A stretch of 35,849 nucleotides of DNA, taken from contig JAEYXD010000234.1 of assembly GCA_023428645.1 (NCBI GenBank), positions 1 through 35,849 of the forward strand, given 5' to 3'. Position numbers and translations under genes: made by a program. The notes below the pieces were generated by a model, which was not told the DNA's origin, made no database searches, and was given only the letters and a program-made list of their open reading frames with translations. Positions 1-8,479 of this stretch are shown in pieces. The stretch comes from Pseudomonadota bacterium. GTDB taxonomy: Bacteria > Pseudomonadota > Gammaproteobacteria > Steroidobacterales > Steroidobacteraceae. The stretch's first letter is position 1. Each line of letters starts with the position of its first letter.

Positions 1-40
1 TCATCCGCGGCTTGGGATCACCTCAACAGAGGGGGGCGAC

Positions 41-126
41 ATGCCGCGGAATCCCCGGCCGGCATGGCGCGGAATCGGGGGCCGGCATGCGGCGGAATCA
101 GGGGCCGGCATCGGGCGGAATACGCA
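41..126. repeat. 23-bp tandem repeats, likely terminal repeats of an IS21-family element
   Basis: Three and a half copies of a 23-bp unit run head to tail, starting at 41, 64, 87 and 110. The core GCGGAAT recurs in every copy (GCGGAATC in the second and third) and each full copy ends in GGCCGGC. The array stops at about 126 with the dinucleotide CA. IS21-family elements carry several imperfect repeats at each end and finish in CA, and arrays with this GCGGAATC/GGCCGGC texture are, from memory, common beside istA/istB genes in Proteobacteria. The transposase genes would lie left of the window. I cannot see istB in the first 40 bases, so the family assignment rests on the repeats alone. Confidence 0.5.
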
Positions 127-283
127 CAAAGAGAACATTAAGGATTCCTATCTCAATGAAATATGGCGGCATGCCAAACCACCGGCAATAGCCCAGTTCG
201 TAAAGATATGCGATCCAGTACCCCACAACTGGAACAGCTGCGATCAAGAGAGCCTCAGTAATTCCGACGCGAGTTTCAGTCAC
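127..283 (-). pseudogene. Truncated small membrane protein, cut by the repeat array
   Basis: Reading from a GTG at 283, with GGAGAG just upstream, gives about 53 sensible residues. They include a hydrophobic segment at about residues 11-28 and aromatic-rich sequence (GYWIAYLYELGY) typical of proteobacterial inner-membrane proteins. After about residue 53 the frame runs into the 23-bp repeats and stops at 98, so the tail (RIPPDAGP) is repeat DNA. The rest of the gene is missing. It lies 112 bp downstream of the OLD-like ATPase on the same strand and was probably its operon partner. Function is unknown. It is most likely inactive now. Confidence 0.55.
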
Positions 284-395
284 ACCGCTCTCCGATGCCG
301 CTTTCGTTCAGTGACTTCCAAATGCTTCCCTCTCCTGAATCGCCAACGGTGGTTGGCCTGTTTGAATCGGAGACCTGCGAAGCGATCTTTCGAAT

Positions 396-2111
396 CTAAC
401 TTGGATCACCCCAGATCAAGTCCTGAGTAAATTCCCGTGCCTCACGGAGTTCTGGGTCCTTAGCTAGATCACGTTTGCAGACTTCTTCGACCCAAGCGGG
501 ACCATGGCCATCAACCGATTTACAGAAGCTTTCAAGCTCCCCCTTCGAAACGACATATAGTCCGACCGCTTTGAATTTCGCGATCAGCCTCTTGTATCGA
601 TTCGTTATATCGCCCGCCGGCAAGAATGCGCTCCCCAGCGTCTTGGCATCCGCCCATGCGGAGGCCTTTTTCGCGGCATCCCTGATTTGCTTGAGAGCTG
701 CGTCCGGCACAATGGGACCATCTACCTTGTCCAATGCCTCTTTGATCGCTTTCTGAAGATCCGACTTATCGAGCTGCGCCTTTTTGCTAGAGATAGCTGC
801 TTCTATCAGACTCCAATCTTCTGCCACGTCGCGCCAAGCACCACCAAGCGAGGCATAAATGGCTCGGAGTGAATCTTCTGTGCGGAGCACATCGAAATCT
901 GCGACAACCTTAACGGGCACACCCAGTTTCCGGAGCGGAGCCGCTACGGCGGCGAGTCGACTCTTGCCATAGCTCTGTAAGAACAAAACGTCTGGGTTTG
1001 CGCGAGTCCCATCGACATCGCCTAACACGTGCATCACTTCGGAATAGAAGTGACAATCCGAATCAGACTCGCAAACGATGGTCTGTTGATGAAACAGTGC
1101 GTCCAGTACGTTTGTTTGTCTAAGCAACGAATCTGAAGCCAGGGCAACCACGTCGGTGGGAGGCAGCTCGGTCACTCGGTTGACGTTTCCATCTCGCGAG
1201 AGTCGCAGTATTCGCAGTCTTGGTGCCCCGGCATCGAGCGCACCACGTAAGATGTCGCCACTGTGAGTAGCAAGGAAAAGTTGCGTACCGAGCGGCCGCT
1301 TTTGAACCAACGTGCGGCCGAGTAGTCTAGCTTGCGGCGGATGCAGGAAGGCTTCAGGTTCATCGATCAGGATAATGTTGTAGTTCGCGACCATGCCCCA
1401 CATCAAGCAACCCACGAACGCCCTCATGCCATCGCCCTGCTCGTGCAACCTGGGCAAAGCGACTATCTTCTCTCGCACCTCTTTGCGGACATCGTAGGTC
1501 GGACTTGCGGTGGGCCTCGGGCCGACGTGCACATGTAGCGCGGAGCCAGCCGTTCGATTCACAACTAAGTCCAATCCAAAAGCCTTTCGGAAGATCTTTG
1601 AGATCTCGTCCTCGACGTCGATGTCATCCTGAAGGTAGTGAAACGGATGGGATTTCGATTGCAATTCCAGATCGATAGCCGAAATCGGCCTCGTGATTTG
1701 CAGCCGATTCTCTGTCTCGACGAGATAAGTCGTGAATGCACGCAGGTAGCGACGAAACTCTTGTTTTCGAGGCGGTCCTTGAACGCTCTTCAAGCGCTCG
1801 ACCATATTCCAGTGCATCGACGCGCCCATCCGGGCAATCTGCGGATCAGCACCGGGAACTTTATCCAACGTTGAAACGAAAGCGTCCAAGCTGCCGTCGT
1901 CCTCACTTATGACGACGTCGACTGCTTTGACCACCGTGCGCCTTCCGTCGTTCGCGCCCAAGTGGTCCATCTGATGGACGAGGTCTCTTAAAGCTTGGCT
2001 CTTTCCCGCGTTGTTACCCCCGACCACCAAGACGATATCGTCCTTGGATAGCTCTATCTTCGTACCATCGCTGAAGACCAAGAAACGAACGTAATATTCG
2101 AATGCGTCCAT
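396..2111 (-). CDS. OLD-like AAA ATPase with C-terminal TOPRIM domain
   Basis: A 571-residue protein of the overcoming-lysogenization-defect (OLD) type, in which an ABC-style ATPase is joined to a TOPRIM nuclease domain. Walker A GGNNAGKS is at residues 31-38, a signature-like EQGDGMR at 224-230, Walker B IILIDEPE at 246-253 and the H-loop ATHS at 281-284. The second half has TOPRIM-like acidic motifs: E348 in VCESDSD and the DFD at 405-407. Family members act in phage defence or DNA processing; GajA of Gabija is similar in length and layout. No UvrD-like GajB is present: the neighbour is a truncated membrane protein. The gene lies inside the putative island and is visibly lower in GC than the genes to its right. 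No good Shine-Dalgarno precedes the ATG. The ATPase call is firm; the defence role is inferred. Confidence 0.75.
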   Translation of the reverse strand: MDAFEYYVRFLVFSDGTKIELSKDDIVLVVGGNNAGKSQALRDLVHQMDHLGANDGRRTVVKAVDVVISEDDGSLDAFVSTLDKVPGADPQIARMGASMHWNMVERLKSVQGPPRKQEFRRYLRAFTTYLVETENRLQITRPISAIDLELQSKSHPFHYLQDDIDVEDEISKIFRKAFGLDLVVNRTAGSALHVHVGPRPTASPTYDVRKEVREKIVALPRLHEQGDGMRAFVGCLMWGMVANYNIILIDEPEAFLHPPQARLLGRTLVQKRPLGTQLFLATHSGDILRGALDAGAPRLRILRLSRDGNVNRVTELPPTDVVALASDSLLRQTNVLDALFHQQTIVCESDSDCHFYSEVMHVLGDVDGTRANPDVLFLQSYGKSRLAAVAAPLRKLGVPVKVVADFDVLRTEDSLRAIYASLGGAWRDVAEDWSLIEAAISSKKAQLDKSDLQKAIKEALDKVDGPIVPDAALKQIRDAAKKASAWADAKTLGSAFLPAGDITNRYKRLIAKFKAVGLYVVSKGELESFCKSVDGHGPAWVEEVCKRDLAKDPELREAREFTQDLIWGDPS

Positions 2112-2249
2112 GCCGGATGCCAGTGAGAGTAGTAGTTCTAACGGCTATCCTAAACTGAAGAGCGCCCACAGTGTGCTCCACGGAGCCGCCCACACGACCG
2201 CCCACGCGTTCACAATTTTTCTTGTAATATCAAATGTTTATAATGGACA

Positions 2250-2273
2250 GTTCGAATCCCTGTCTCTCCGCCA
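2250..2273 (+). other. 3' end of a tRNA-Ser-like gene, probable attachment-site remnant
   Basis: The T-loop TTCGAAT (2251-2257), the 3' half of a T stem (CCCTG), a 7-nt acceptor strand (TCTCTCC), a discriminator G and CCA follow in the correct order. The 5' half of the T stem (GACAG) does not pair with CCCTG, and no D arm, anticodon arm or 5' acceptor strand exists upstream. This is therefore a tRNA 3' fragment and not a gene. Such fragments are left where an integrase recombines an island into the 3' end of a tRNA gene. The lower-GC DNA to the left belongs to the island and the high-GC block to the right to the host. Confidence 0.6.
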
Positions 2274-2288
2274 CCCACTTTTGTGGGT
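2273..2288. terminator. Short hairpin directly after the tRNA fragment
   Basis: ACCCAC, loop TTTT, GTGGGT form a perfect 6-bp stem straight after the tRNA-like CCA. It may be what remains of the tRNA transcript's terminator. There is no T-run after it. Apart from this and the tRNA fragment I see nothing in 2112-2325. Confidence 0.3.
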
Positions 2289-2325
2289 CCAGAAATCAAT
2301 ACCGCGCATCGAGTCCAGTCCTGGG

Positions 2326-3270
2326 TTACGCCGCTGCACCTTCATGCGCGAGCCGCTCACGCATGAGCCGTTCGTGAACAGCGATCCACTCCTTCCGCCG
2401 CAGACCAAGATGGCGCAAGTAGCGCCTGGCCTTGCGCTCGTACAAGCGGCGGCCTGCATGACGTGCTCGACGTTGAAGTTTGGCGCGGCGGTGTTTGATC
2501 GCCTTGCGTAGCTTCGATTGCTGGCGGTCGCCGATGTCCCGCAGAGTGCTATCGAGCAACGCGAGGTCGTGATCTTCGCCGAGATCGTCCGTCAATCGAT
2601 GCAGCTGACGCACAGTGCGACTGATCTTTCCGACCGCAATGGGTGTCAGAGACTGCAATGAGTACATGAGGTCCTTGGCGGCCTTCCGGCAGCGATGCAC
2701 GCTGTCGTCGTCGGATCCCTTCTTCAAGGCGCGAAAGCGCCGGCGCCCCACTCGATAGATCCGCTTCAAACCGCAAGCGAGCAACTCCCAGTCATCCTGA
2801 TCGAATCGCACGCACTCCAAACGGTGTTGAAGGGCGTCTGCGAGGCGCTCCACCTCGCGACGTGCACTGGGAGCAGACATTTCCTCCAGCGCTTGCTGCT
2901 GCTTGAGCTCGAGCATCTCCGCAAGCGAGACGGCGCTCGCCGTCGACAGTTGGGCGTTCTCTTCGACCAACTCGAGCAATCGATCGCGCATCACGGCCGC
3001 ATCACGCGCCGATGTGAACGAATGTGCAAGTGCTGTAAACGCAAGCTGCAGCTGCTCGAACGATTCCCGCGGCATTTCCGCCCTCATCAAGCGCAGAGTC
3101 GAGCGCGCACGCTTGATCGACTTACGAGCGGCGTGAATCTCTTCGTTCGACAATCCGGATGTGCGGGCAATGCGTCGTGCTTCTGCAATGTTGCGTTGAA
3201 TGTGGGCTTTCAGGGCATTCGAGAGGGACGGCTCGCACGAACCCCCAAGCGTCGCTAGCGCGACGCACAT
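2326..3270 (-). CDS. CHAD domain protein
   Basis: A 314-residue, very basic helical protein of the CHAD family (conserved histidine alpha-helical domain). Visible hallmarks are HAARKSIKRARSTLRLMR near the N-terminus, RDAAVMRDRL, the second helical repeat HRCRKAAKDL and LGEDHDLALL. CHAD proteins bind inorganic polyphosphate through these histidines, arginines and lysines and are found on polyphosphate granules. There is no CYTH triphosphatase domain, so binding rather than hydrolysis is expected. The ATG at 3270 lacks a clear ribosome site, so the true start could be a few codons inside. It lies between the island boundary and a Usp gene on the same strand (48 bp gap), so it may be co-transcribed from the usp promoter. 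Confidence 0.8.
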   Translation of the reverse strand: MCVALATLGGSCEPSLSNALKAHIQRNIAEARRIARTSGLSNEEIHAARKSIKRARSTLRLMRAEMPRESFEQLQLAFTALAHSFTSARDAAVMRDRLLELVEENAQLSTASAVSLAEMLELKQQQALEEMSAPSARREVERLADALQHRLECVRFDQDDWELLACGLKRIYRVGRRRFRALKKGSDDDSVHRCRKAAKDLMYSLQSLTPIAVGKISRTVRQLHRLTDDLGEDHDLALLDSTLRDIGDRQQSKLRKAIKHRRAKLQRRARHAGRRLYERKARRYLRHLGLRRKEWIAVHERLMRERLAHEGAAA

Positions 3271-3318
3271 CGGCGCACCCCTACTCCCGGGTTCATCTGT
3301 TCATTCTGACTTCAATGC

Positions 3319-3777
3319 TCATGCCGCCACCTGCGCTTCACCGCGCACGAGCAACACAGGCACGGGAGCGCCGCGCAGGACCATCTCGGCATCGCTCCCC
3401 AGCATTGCCCGTTTCATGCCGCGGCGGCCGTGGGTTCCCATCACGATGAGATCTGGATGCCACTCACGTGCGGCTTGGAGAATGAGCTCTGGCACGTTAC
3501 CGCCGATCGTTTCTTTCAACTCTACCTGACACTCCACCGATGCCGCGCGCGCCAATGCCTCGGCTTGCGCGAGCACTTGGGCACCCGCCACGCGAAAGGC
3601 TTCGATGAACGACTCGCAGTAACCCCCAGAGGAATAGCCCGGATCCAGAACGAATTCATTGACCACGTAGATGACGCGTAGCGTCGCGCCAGAGGCCTTC
3701 GCCAGTCGCAATGCCTCCTTCAAACCTTGCGTCGAGGCAGGACTGCCATCGAACGGCACGAGAATGCGCTTGTACAT
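3319..3777 (-). CDS. Universal stress protein, UspA family (ATP-binding type)
   Basis: A 152-residue single-domain Usp. It opens with MYKRILVPFDGS, where D10 is the family's adenine-contacting acid. It carries the nucleotide loop G114-x2-G117-x9-G127-S128, which marks the ATP-binding class. The start at 3777 was chosen over a longer frame because AGAGGA lies about 8 bases upstream and the family begins exactly there. The gene diverges from the phosphoribosyltransferase gene across a 340-bp spacer. Such proteins are made under starvation, stationary phase or oxygen limitation and sense adenylates. A second, similar Usp is encoded at 9224-9688. Confidence 0.9.
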   Translation of the reverse strand: MYKRILVPFDGSPASTQGLKEALRLAKASGATLRVIYVVNEFVLDPGYSSGGYCESFIEAFRVAGAQVLAQAEALARAASVECQVELKETIGGNVPELILQAAREWHPDLIVMGTHGRRGMKRAMLGSDAEMVLRGAPVPVLLVRGEAQVAA

Positions 3778-4117
3778 AGAACATTCCTCTCGAGTGCAGA
3801 AGATAGGCGCCTGCCGTACAAGGCTGGCAGCGTGGAAGCTCCCCGAAGCAGTACGTAGTTGGCTTGCGTTCGACTCGTCGTTGGCAGAAAGGCGCGTGCA
3901 TATCGAGTCTCTCGCACCCGTCGGACATCTGGGTGTTCGAACTCCTACCGGCAGCGTCAGCACCAGCGAGTGCGATTCTCGATGCAGCAGTGCAGCATCA
4001 CTGCGGAGTCACGTGGGCTGAGGGGACAACCTGAGTGCGATCCGAATAGTCCCTCAATCCCACGCGCGCAGACGGGGCATATAAATAGCCACTGAGAGCG
4101 CATTAAGGACGGACGCG
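3778..4117. promoter_or_regulatory. Divergent promoter region with two dyads
   Basis: This gene-free spacer separates uspA-like and phosphoribosyltransferase genes. It holds a perfect dyad GCAGTG-N6-CACTGC at 3987-4004 and a wider inverted repeat with arms TGAGGGGAC (4019-4027) and GTCCCTCA (4049-4056). A -10-like TATAAA lies at 4080-4085 with no good -35 at the right distance, which suits an activator-dependent promoter firing rightward. On the minus strand the second arm reads GGGACTAT, matching half of the published DosR/NarL-type motif GGGACTWWAGTCCC. The dyads are seen; operator function is inferred. Confidence 0.35.
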
Positions 4118-4768
4118 ATGAAACCGTTTGCAAACCGAGTCAGCGCTGGACGCGAGTTGGCAGGGCTCCTGTGCAAGTACCGCAACCAGCCCGACATCGC
4201 TGTACTCGGCTTGCCACGCGGCGGCGTTCCCGTAGCTTTCGAGATCGCACGGGCGATTCATGCTCCACTGGACGTGATGATCGTTCGCAAGATCGGCGCG
4301 CCTGGACAGCCGGAGCTTGCCATCGGGGCTATCGCCTCTGGCGGTGTCACGGTGATCAATGAAGAGCTCCTCGCATGGTTCAGAGATCCGGGAGCGATCG
4401 AGCACGCGCAAGCAGCAGAGCACATCGAACTGGATCGACGCGAGAAGGCCTACCGGGGTACGCGCCCGCCACTCACGCTGAAAGACCAGATCGTGCTGCT
4501 CGTGGATGATGGCGCGGCGACCGGCGCCAGCATGCTCGCGGCGGTGCGTGCCGCACGAAAGCTCGAGGCGAGGGAGGTCGTCGTCGCACTTCCCGTCGCA
4601 TCCGTCAGCGCGTGCGAATTGTTGTCCAGGGAAGCGGACCAGGTCGTGTGCCTGAGCACGCCCTCCTCTTTCAGCGCCGTTGCCCAATGGTATGAGGACT
4701 TCGCTCAAACCAGCGACGCAGAAGTGACCGAGCTACTCACACGATCGACGAACGAGTCCCTGCGGTGA
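4118..4768 (+). CDS. Phosphoribosyltransferase family protein
   Basis: A 216-residue type I phosphoribosyltransferase-fold protein. The PRPP-binding loop is VLLVDDGAATGAS at about residues 127-138, with the two acids and the TG turn intact. The early GLPRGGVPVA (31-40) and the VRKIGAPGQPELAIGA region are standard for the Rv0571c-like subfamily that often sits beside universal stress genes. The nucleobase or other acceptor for this subfamily is not established. The start has AAGGA nine bases upstream. PRPP could be supplied by the PRPP synthetase encoded at 9930. No partner is fused to it, unlike the mycobacterial forms that carry an extra esterase-like domain. Confidence 0.88.
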   Translation: MKPFANRVSAGRELAGLLCKYRNQPDIAVLGLPRGGVPVAFEIARAIHAPLDVMIVRKIGAPGQPELAIGAIASGGVTVINEELLAWFRDPGAIEHAQAAEHIELDRREKAYRGTRPPLTLKDQIVLLVDDGAATGASMLAAVRAARKLEAREVVVALPVASVSACELLSREADQVVCLSTPSSFSAVAQWYEDFAQTSDAEVTELLTRSTNESLR

Positions 4769-4883
4769 GCCGAGCAGGAGAGGCACATGCACGGCGATGA
4801 TCCTGCGGATCGATGATCAGCGGCATCTCGTCACTGCAGATGCACGACACTTCTGTGGATTCGGATGACGATTCGCGTCGCCG

Positions 4884-6107
4884 CTACGTCGCTTGCGAAC
4901 TGCGCTCCTCGATGCGTACACCGTCAGATACTCGATCGTTGGGATGCAGCACGATGCGTTCCCCAGGAGTAATACCGTCCATGATCTGCGCGTACACACC
5001 ATTCTCCTGCCCGATCTGCACATGACGCAGCGATGCACGCCCGCCGTTACTGACGAAGACCGCCCAACTTTCACCGTCGCGAAAAAGAGCCGAGAGCGGC
5101 GCCACGATCTCGTCACGCGACTCCCATACGATGATGTGCGGCTCGACCCGATACCCATGACCCAGCGACTGCCACTGCTCATAGGCGCTCGTCAGATCGA
5201 TGATCACGTTGACCCGCTGCTCCTCGATACCGAGGGCCGACACTTTCGTGAAGCCGAAGGGCTCGACACGCCGAACAACACCCTCCAGCGGAGCCTGCCC
5301 ACCCCACCCTTCGATCAGTGCCCGTTGACCGGGCCTGACGCGAACGGCTTCTTCCGAAAGCAGGTCCACCTCAACTTCGAGGCTCTGCGGATCCCCCATC
5401 TCGATGATCGGTGTCCCCGCTGAAACGATGCCTTCGCTCTCCTGCAACACGCGCAGGACTGATCCGGACACCGGCGAGTACACCAGGACGCAATCGCAAT
5501 CCTTCGCTGAACGTTTGGCCTGTCCCGGATTCAACAGTCGGGCATGCGCCTGATTGAACTCCGACTCGCGCATCCTGACGGCAGCCTTTGCCTCTTCAAC
5601 CGCCGCCACAGCCGTCCTGGCGCGCCGCGACGCAGAATCCAGATCGTTCTCGGAGATCGTCTCGCGACTTGCGAGTGCACGCAGACGCCTCAGCTCCGAT
5701 TCGGCAAAGTCGCGCTCCGCCTCGGCGTGGCGAAGCTGCGCTTCGGCGAGACTCCGCGCTGCGGCAGCCGCATCAACACCGGCGCTCGCCTCAGCCGCCG
5801 CCCGCTCGTCCAGGAACATCGGCACCGATGGCTCGAGCCGGGCGATGATGGTCTCGTTCGCCACGACCTTGTCTCCTGGCTCGAGCTCGACTCTCCGCAT
5901 CAGGCCCGTGATGGATGCCGATACGACGAACATGTCGCGGACTCGCGTTTCGCCTTCATCGCTGACCGTGACTTGCAGCGGACCCCGCCGCACAGTCGCC
6001 AGGTCCACAGCGATCGGCTGCGGCTTGAACAGCCAGACGAGCGCCAGCGCAAACGCGGCGACCGCGGGCGTCCAGAAGAGCGCTCTGCGTCGCAGGGCCG
6101 GATCCAT
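4884..6107 (-). CDS. Periplasmic adaptor (HlyD/RND-type) of an ABC exporter
   Basis: A 407-residue membrane fusion protein. A single N-terminal membrane anchor (about residues 11-25) is followed by a beta-barrel/lipoyl half motif (LEPGDKVVANETIIARLEP), a long alanine- and glutamate-rich coiled-coil hairpin (about 95-185), the second lipoyl half (VYSPVSGSVLRV) and C-terminal barrel domains. It would bridge the inner-membrane permease to an outer-membrane channel, but no TolC-like gene lies in the window. The ATG at 6107 is 2 bp after the permease stop (TGATCATG), so translation is coupled. It is the third gene of an ATPase-permease-adaptor operon, itself behind a Usp gene. The substrate is unknown. 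Confidence 0.88.
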   Translation of the reverse strand: MDPALRRRALFWTPAVAAFALALVWLFKPQPIAVDLATVRRGPLQVTVSDEGETRVRDMFVVSASITGLMRRVELEPGDKVVANETIIARLEPSVPMFLDERAAAEASAGVDAAAAARSLAEAQLRHAEAERDFAESELRRLRALASRETISENDLDSASRRARTAVAAVEEAKAAVRMRESEFNQAHARLLNPGQAKRSAKDCDCVLVYSPVSGSVLRVLQESEGIVSAGTPIIEMGDPQSLEVEVDLLSEEAVRVRPGQRALIEGWGGQAPLEGVVRRVEPFGFTKVSALGIEEQRVNVIIDLTSAYEQWQSLGHGYRVEPHIIVWESRDEIVAPLSALFRDGESWAVFVSNGGRASLRHVQIGQENGVYAQIMDGITPGERIVLHPNDRVSDGVRIEERSSQAT

Positions 6108-6109
6108 GA

Positions 6110-8479
6110 TCACTCGCGTGTCTTCAGCACGGCGATGAGATCCAGCCGATCGATCCGCCGCCTGACGAACAGTGCTGACAACGCGGTCGCGAGCGCGCCG
6201 ATCACAATGGCTGCCCCGTACGTCGAGCGCTCGATGATGAACGGCACGCGATAGAGCTCCGTTTCGAATCCGCGCACGATCAGGCGCGCGATGAGCCCGC
6301 CCACGAAGCATCCCAGAGGCAGAGCCATCAGCGTGAGCAGAGCGAGCTCGCCCAGCAAAAGGTACGAAATCTCGGATCTGGTGAATCCAAGCACACGCAA
6401 GGTCGCAAGCTCGCGGCCTCTCTCCGACAGAGCGATTCTCGCGGCGTTATAGGTGACGCCGAACGCGAGCGCACACGAGAAGGCGACAAAGAACGACACG
6501 AAGATCAGCATCGTCCTGGCCATCGTCTCGTCGAACATCCGAATCGCGGCGTCCTTGATGGCGATACCACTGATGCCCGGGAGCGTCTGCAACCGACGCA
6601 GCAGTCGGGCTTGCTCCAGGCGATCGACGCGCAGATGCACGCTCGACACCGTGGGAGATTCATCCAACAGCCGGGCAAGCACGCCGATCTCGATATATGC
6701 GGGGGCGCCGATATAGGTCTCGAATGTGCCCGCAACCGACACGCGAAGGACTTGGCGACGGCCCTCGAGGACTTCGACCTCGATCGAATCCCCGCGCCCG
6801 ACGCCCAGAAGCCTGGCCAGCATCGAGGAGATGATAACGCCCTCTTTCGGCAGCACGAGCGCTCGACCGTCAGCGCCATAGACCCGGTACAACTCCTGCC
6901 GTGCGGGCAAACCTTGCAGTGCCTCTCGCCGCTCATGTCGCCCGGCGCGCAGCCTCGCCGGCACGATGCGCATCGGCTCGACGGACAGCACCCCGGGTAG
7001 TCGAGCGAGCGCGCGGGCAGCGTCCGCCGTGCGAGGCTCCACGAAGCTTACGGTCACCTGCTGCGATTGCGCCTGTCTGAAATAGACATCGACCATGCGA
7101 TCGATGGCATCGAGCCACTGCATCGAAAGTACGAGCACTGCAATCGACATGGCAATGCCGGCGCAGGTCGTGCCCGAGCGCAGAGGCCAGCGCTCGATCT
7201 GCCGCAGGATGATCCGGGTCAAATGCTCGATTCGCTGGGCGAAACCCAACCGCGCAATGCGCGGCTTGTGAAACATCGGCGGTGCCGGCGGCCGCATCGC
7301 TTCGGCTGGCGGCAGTTTCGCGGCCGCCCGCACGGCTCTCAGCGCACCTGCGAGCGCCGCGCCGAGCCCGACGACGGCTCCGACCACGAACGATCCCGGG
7401 CCCGGACGAAACAACAGAAAGGGAAAGTGATAGAACTGTGCGTACACGCGCGTCTGATAGGCGCCCAGCCAGTAGCCGAGAATCCAACCGAGCAAAACGC
7501 CGAGCGCGCCGATCGCCAGGACGAACTGTGCGTAGTGCACAGCAATCTCACGATGGGTGTAGCCGAACGCCTTCAGCAGCCCGATCTCGCTTCTTTCGAT
7601 CGCAATCAGGCGCGCGAGCACCATGTTCGTCAGGAAGGCGGCCACGAGCATGAAGACGCTCGGCAGGATCGTCGACATCGTGCGGAGCTGCGCGATCTCG
7701 TTCATCAGGAACCAGTTCGAGGGCTGATCAGCCCGCGCATAGGCTCCGATGCCCCCATAGCGATCAAGGATGCGATCCATACCGTCGATGACCGTCTGAG
7801 CGCTTGCACCGCGCAGAAGCGTCACGCTGACGTCATTGAATGCGCCCGTGAGATCGAATGCCGCTTGCAGCATTTTCTCGTCCAGCCACAGGACGCCGAA
7901 TCTGGAATCGTCGGGCATGAGAGCGCCCGGTCCGATCGTGTAGACGTACTCCGGCGAGAGCGCGACACCGACGAGCACCAGCTCGCGCCAGCTACCGTTC
8001 AGCATCGCTCGAATCGTCGCACCCGGATGCAGGCCATGCGCTCGAGCGAACGGTTCGGATATCACGGCTTCGTGTGTGTTGCGGGAACGTGGCAAGCGCC
8101 CTTCCCGCAGCGCCAGTTCGTTCAGATGCGGCGCGCCATCCGTCGGTAACGAGACGAGTTGTGCCACCACGGGCTCCTCGAACCCGCGAATCTCGAGCAC
8201 GGCACTTTGCACCACTCGGGTCTGCGCACTCTGCACGCCCGGCAGATCCTGGATCTGCTCGGCAATGTGTTCTGGCGCGCGTTTCACACGCGCGAAGACG
8301 TGTGCAAAGCGATAACGCTCGTAGTAGGCGCGCGCGGTTTCTTCCAGGGACTCGACGGTGGACAGTCCCATGATCAGCACGCCGATGCCCGAGGCCGCGA
8401 TCAAGCCGATGGCGAGGGCCTGTCCGCGCATGCGCCACAGATCCCGCCACAGCTTGCGATGCAGGGCTCGCTTCACCAT
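6110..8479 (-). CDS. FtsX-type ABC transporter permease, duplicated form
   Basis: A 789-residue permease with the MacB/LolE-like layout in duplicate. An N-terminal membrane helix (about 17-39) and a large periplasmic domain lead to a three-helix bundle at about 270-390. A second helix and periplasmic domain follow, then a final bundle at about 660-780. FtsX cytosolic coupling motifs are visible in both bundles (ERSEIGLLKAFGYTHREI and SERGRELATLRVLGFTRSEI). Such permeases do not move substrate through the bilayer but drive extraction or extrusion from the periplasm or outer leaflet. The start overlaps the ATPase stop by 7 bp. With the lipid genes nearby, a lipid or lipoprotein substrate is possible but unproven. 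Confidence 0.9.
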   Translation of the reverse strand: MVKRALHRKLWRDLWRMRGQALAIGLIAASGIGVLIMGLSTVESLEETARAYYERYRFAHVFARVKRAPEHIAEQIQDLPGVQSAQTRVVQSAVLEIRGFEEPVVAQLVSLPTDGAPHLNELALREGRLPRSRNTHEAVISEPFARAHGLHPGATIRAMLNGSWRELVLVGVALSPEYVYTIGPGALMPDDSRFGVLWLDEKMLQAAFDLTGAFNDVSVTLLRGASAQTVIDGMDRILDRYGGIGAYARADQPSNWFLMNEIAQLRTMSTILPSVFMLVAAFLTNMVLARLIAIERSEIGLLKAFGYTHREIAVHYAQFVLAIGALGVLLGWILGYWLGAYQTRVYAQFYHFPFLLFRPGPGSFVVGAVVGLGAALAGALRAVRAAAKLPPAEAMRPPAPPMFHKPRIARLGFAQRIEHLTRIILRQIERWPLRSGTTCAGIAMSIAVLVLSMQWLDAIDRMVDVYFRQAQSQQVTVSFVEPRTADAARALARLPGVLSVEPMRIVPARLRAGRHERREALQGLPARQELYRVYGADGRALVLPKEGVIISSMLARLLGVGRGDSIEVEVLEGRRQVLRVSVAGTFETYIGAPAYIEIGVLARLLDESPTVSSVHLRVDRLEQARLLRRLQTLPGISGIAIKDAAIRMFDETMARTMLIFVSFFVAFSCALAFGVTYNAARIALSERGRELATLRVLGFTRSEISYLLLGELALLTLMALPLGCFVGGLIARLIVRGFETELYRVPFIIERSTYGAAIVIGALATALSALFVRRRIDRLDLIAVLKTRE

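Noticed and set aside
1..40. C-terminus of istB
   Set aside because: No frame gives a recognisable IstB ending followed by a stop before the repeats.
396..2111. Gabija GajA
   Set aside because: Size and layout fit, but there is no UvrD-type GajB next to it, so only the broader OLD-like call is made.
2182..2273. A complete tRNA gene
   Set aside because: No 5' acceptor strand, D arm or anticodon arm can be folded; only the 3' fragment is real.
7067..8149. Plus-strand open frame (360 codons) opposite the ABC permease
   Set aside because: Rich in Arg, His and Gln as expected for antisense high-GC DNA; the opposite strand has a clear FtsX permease.
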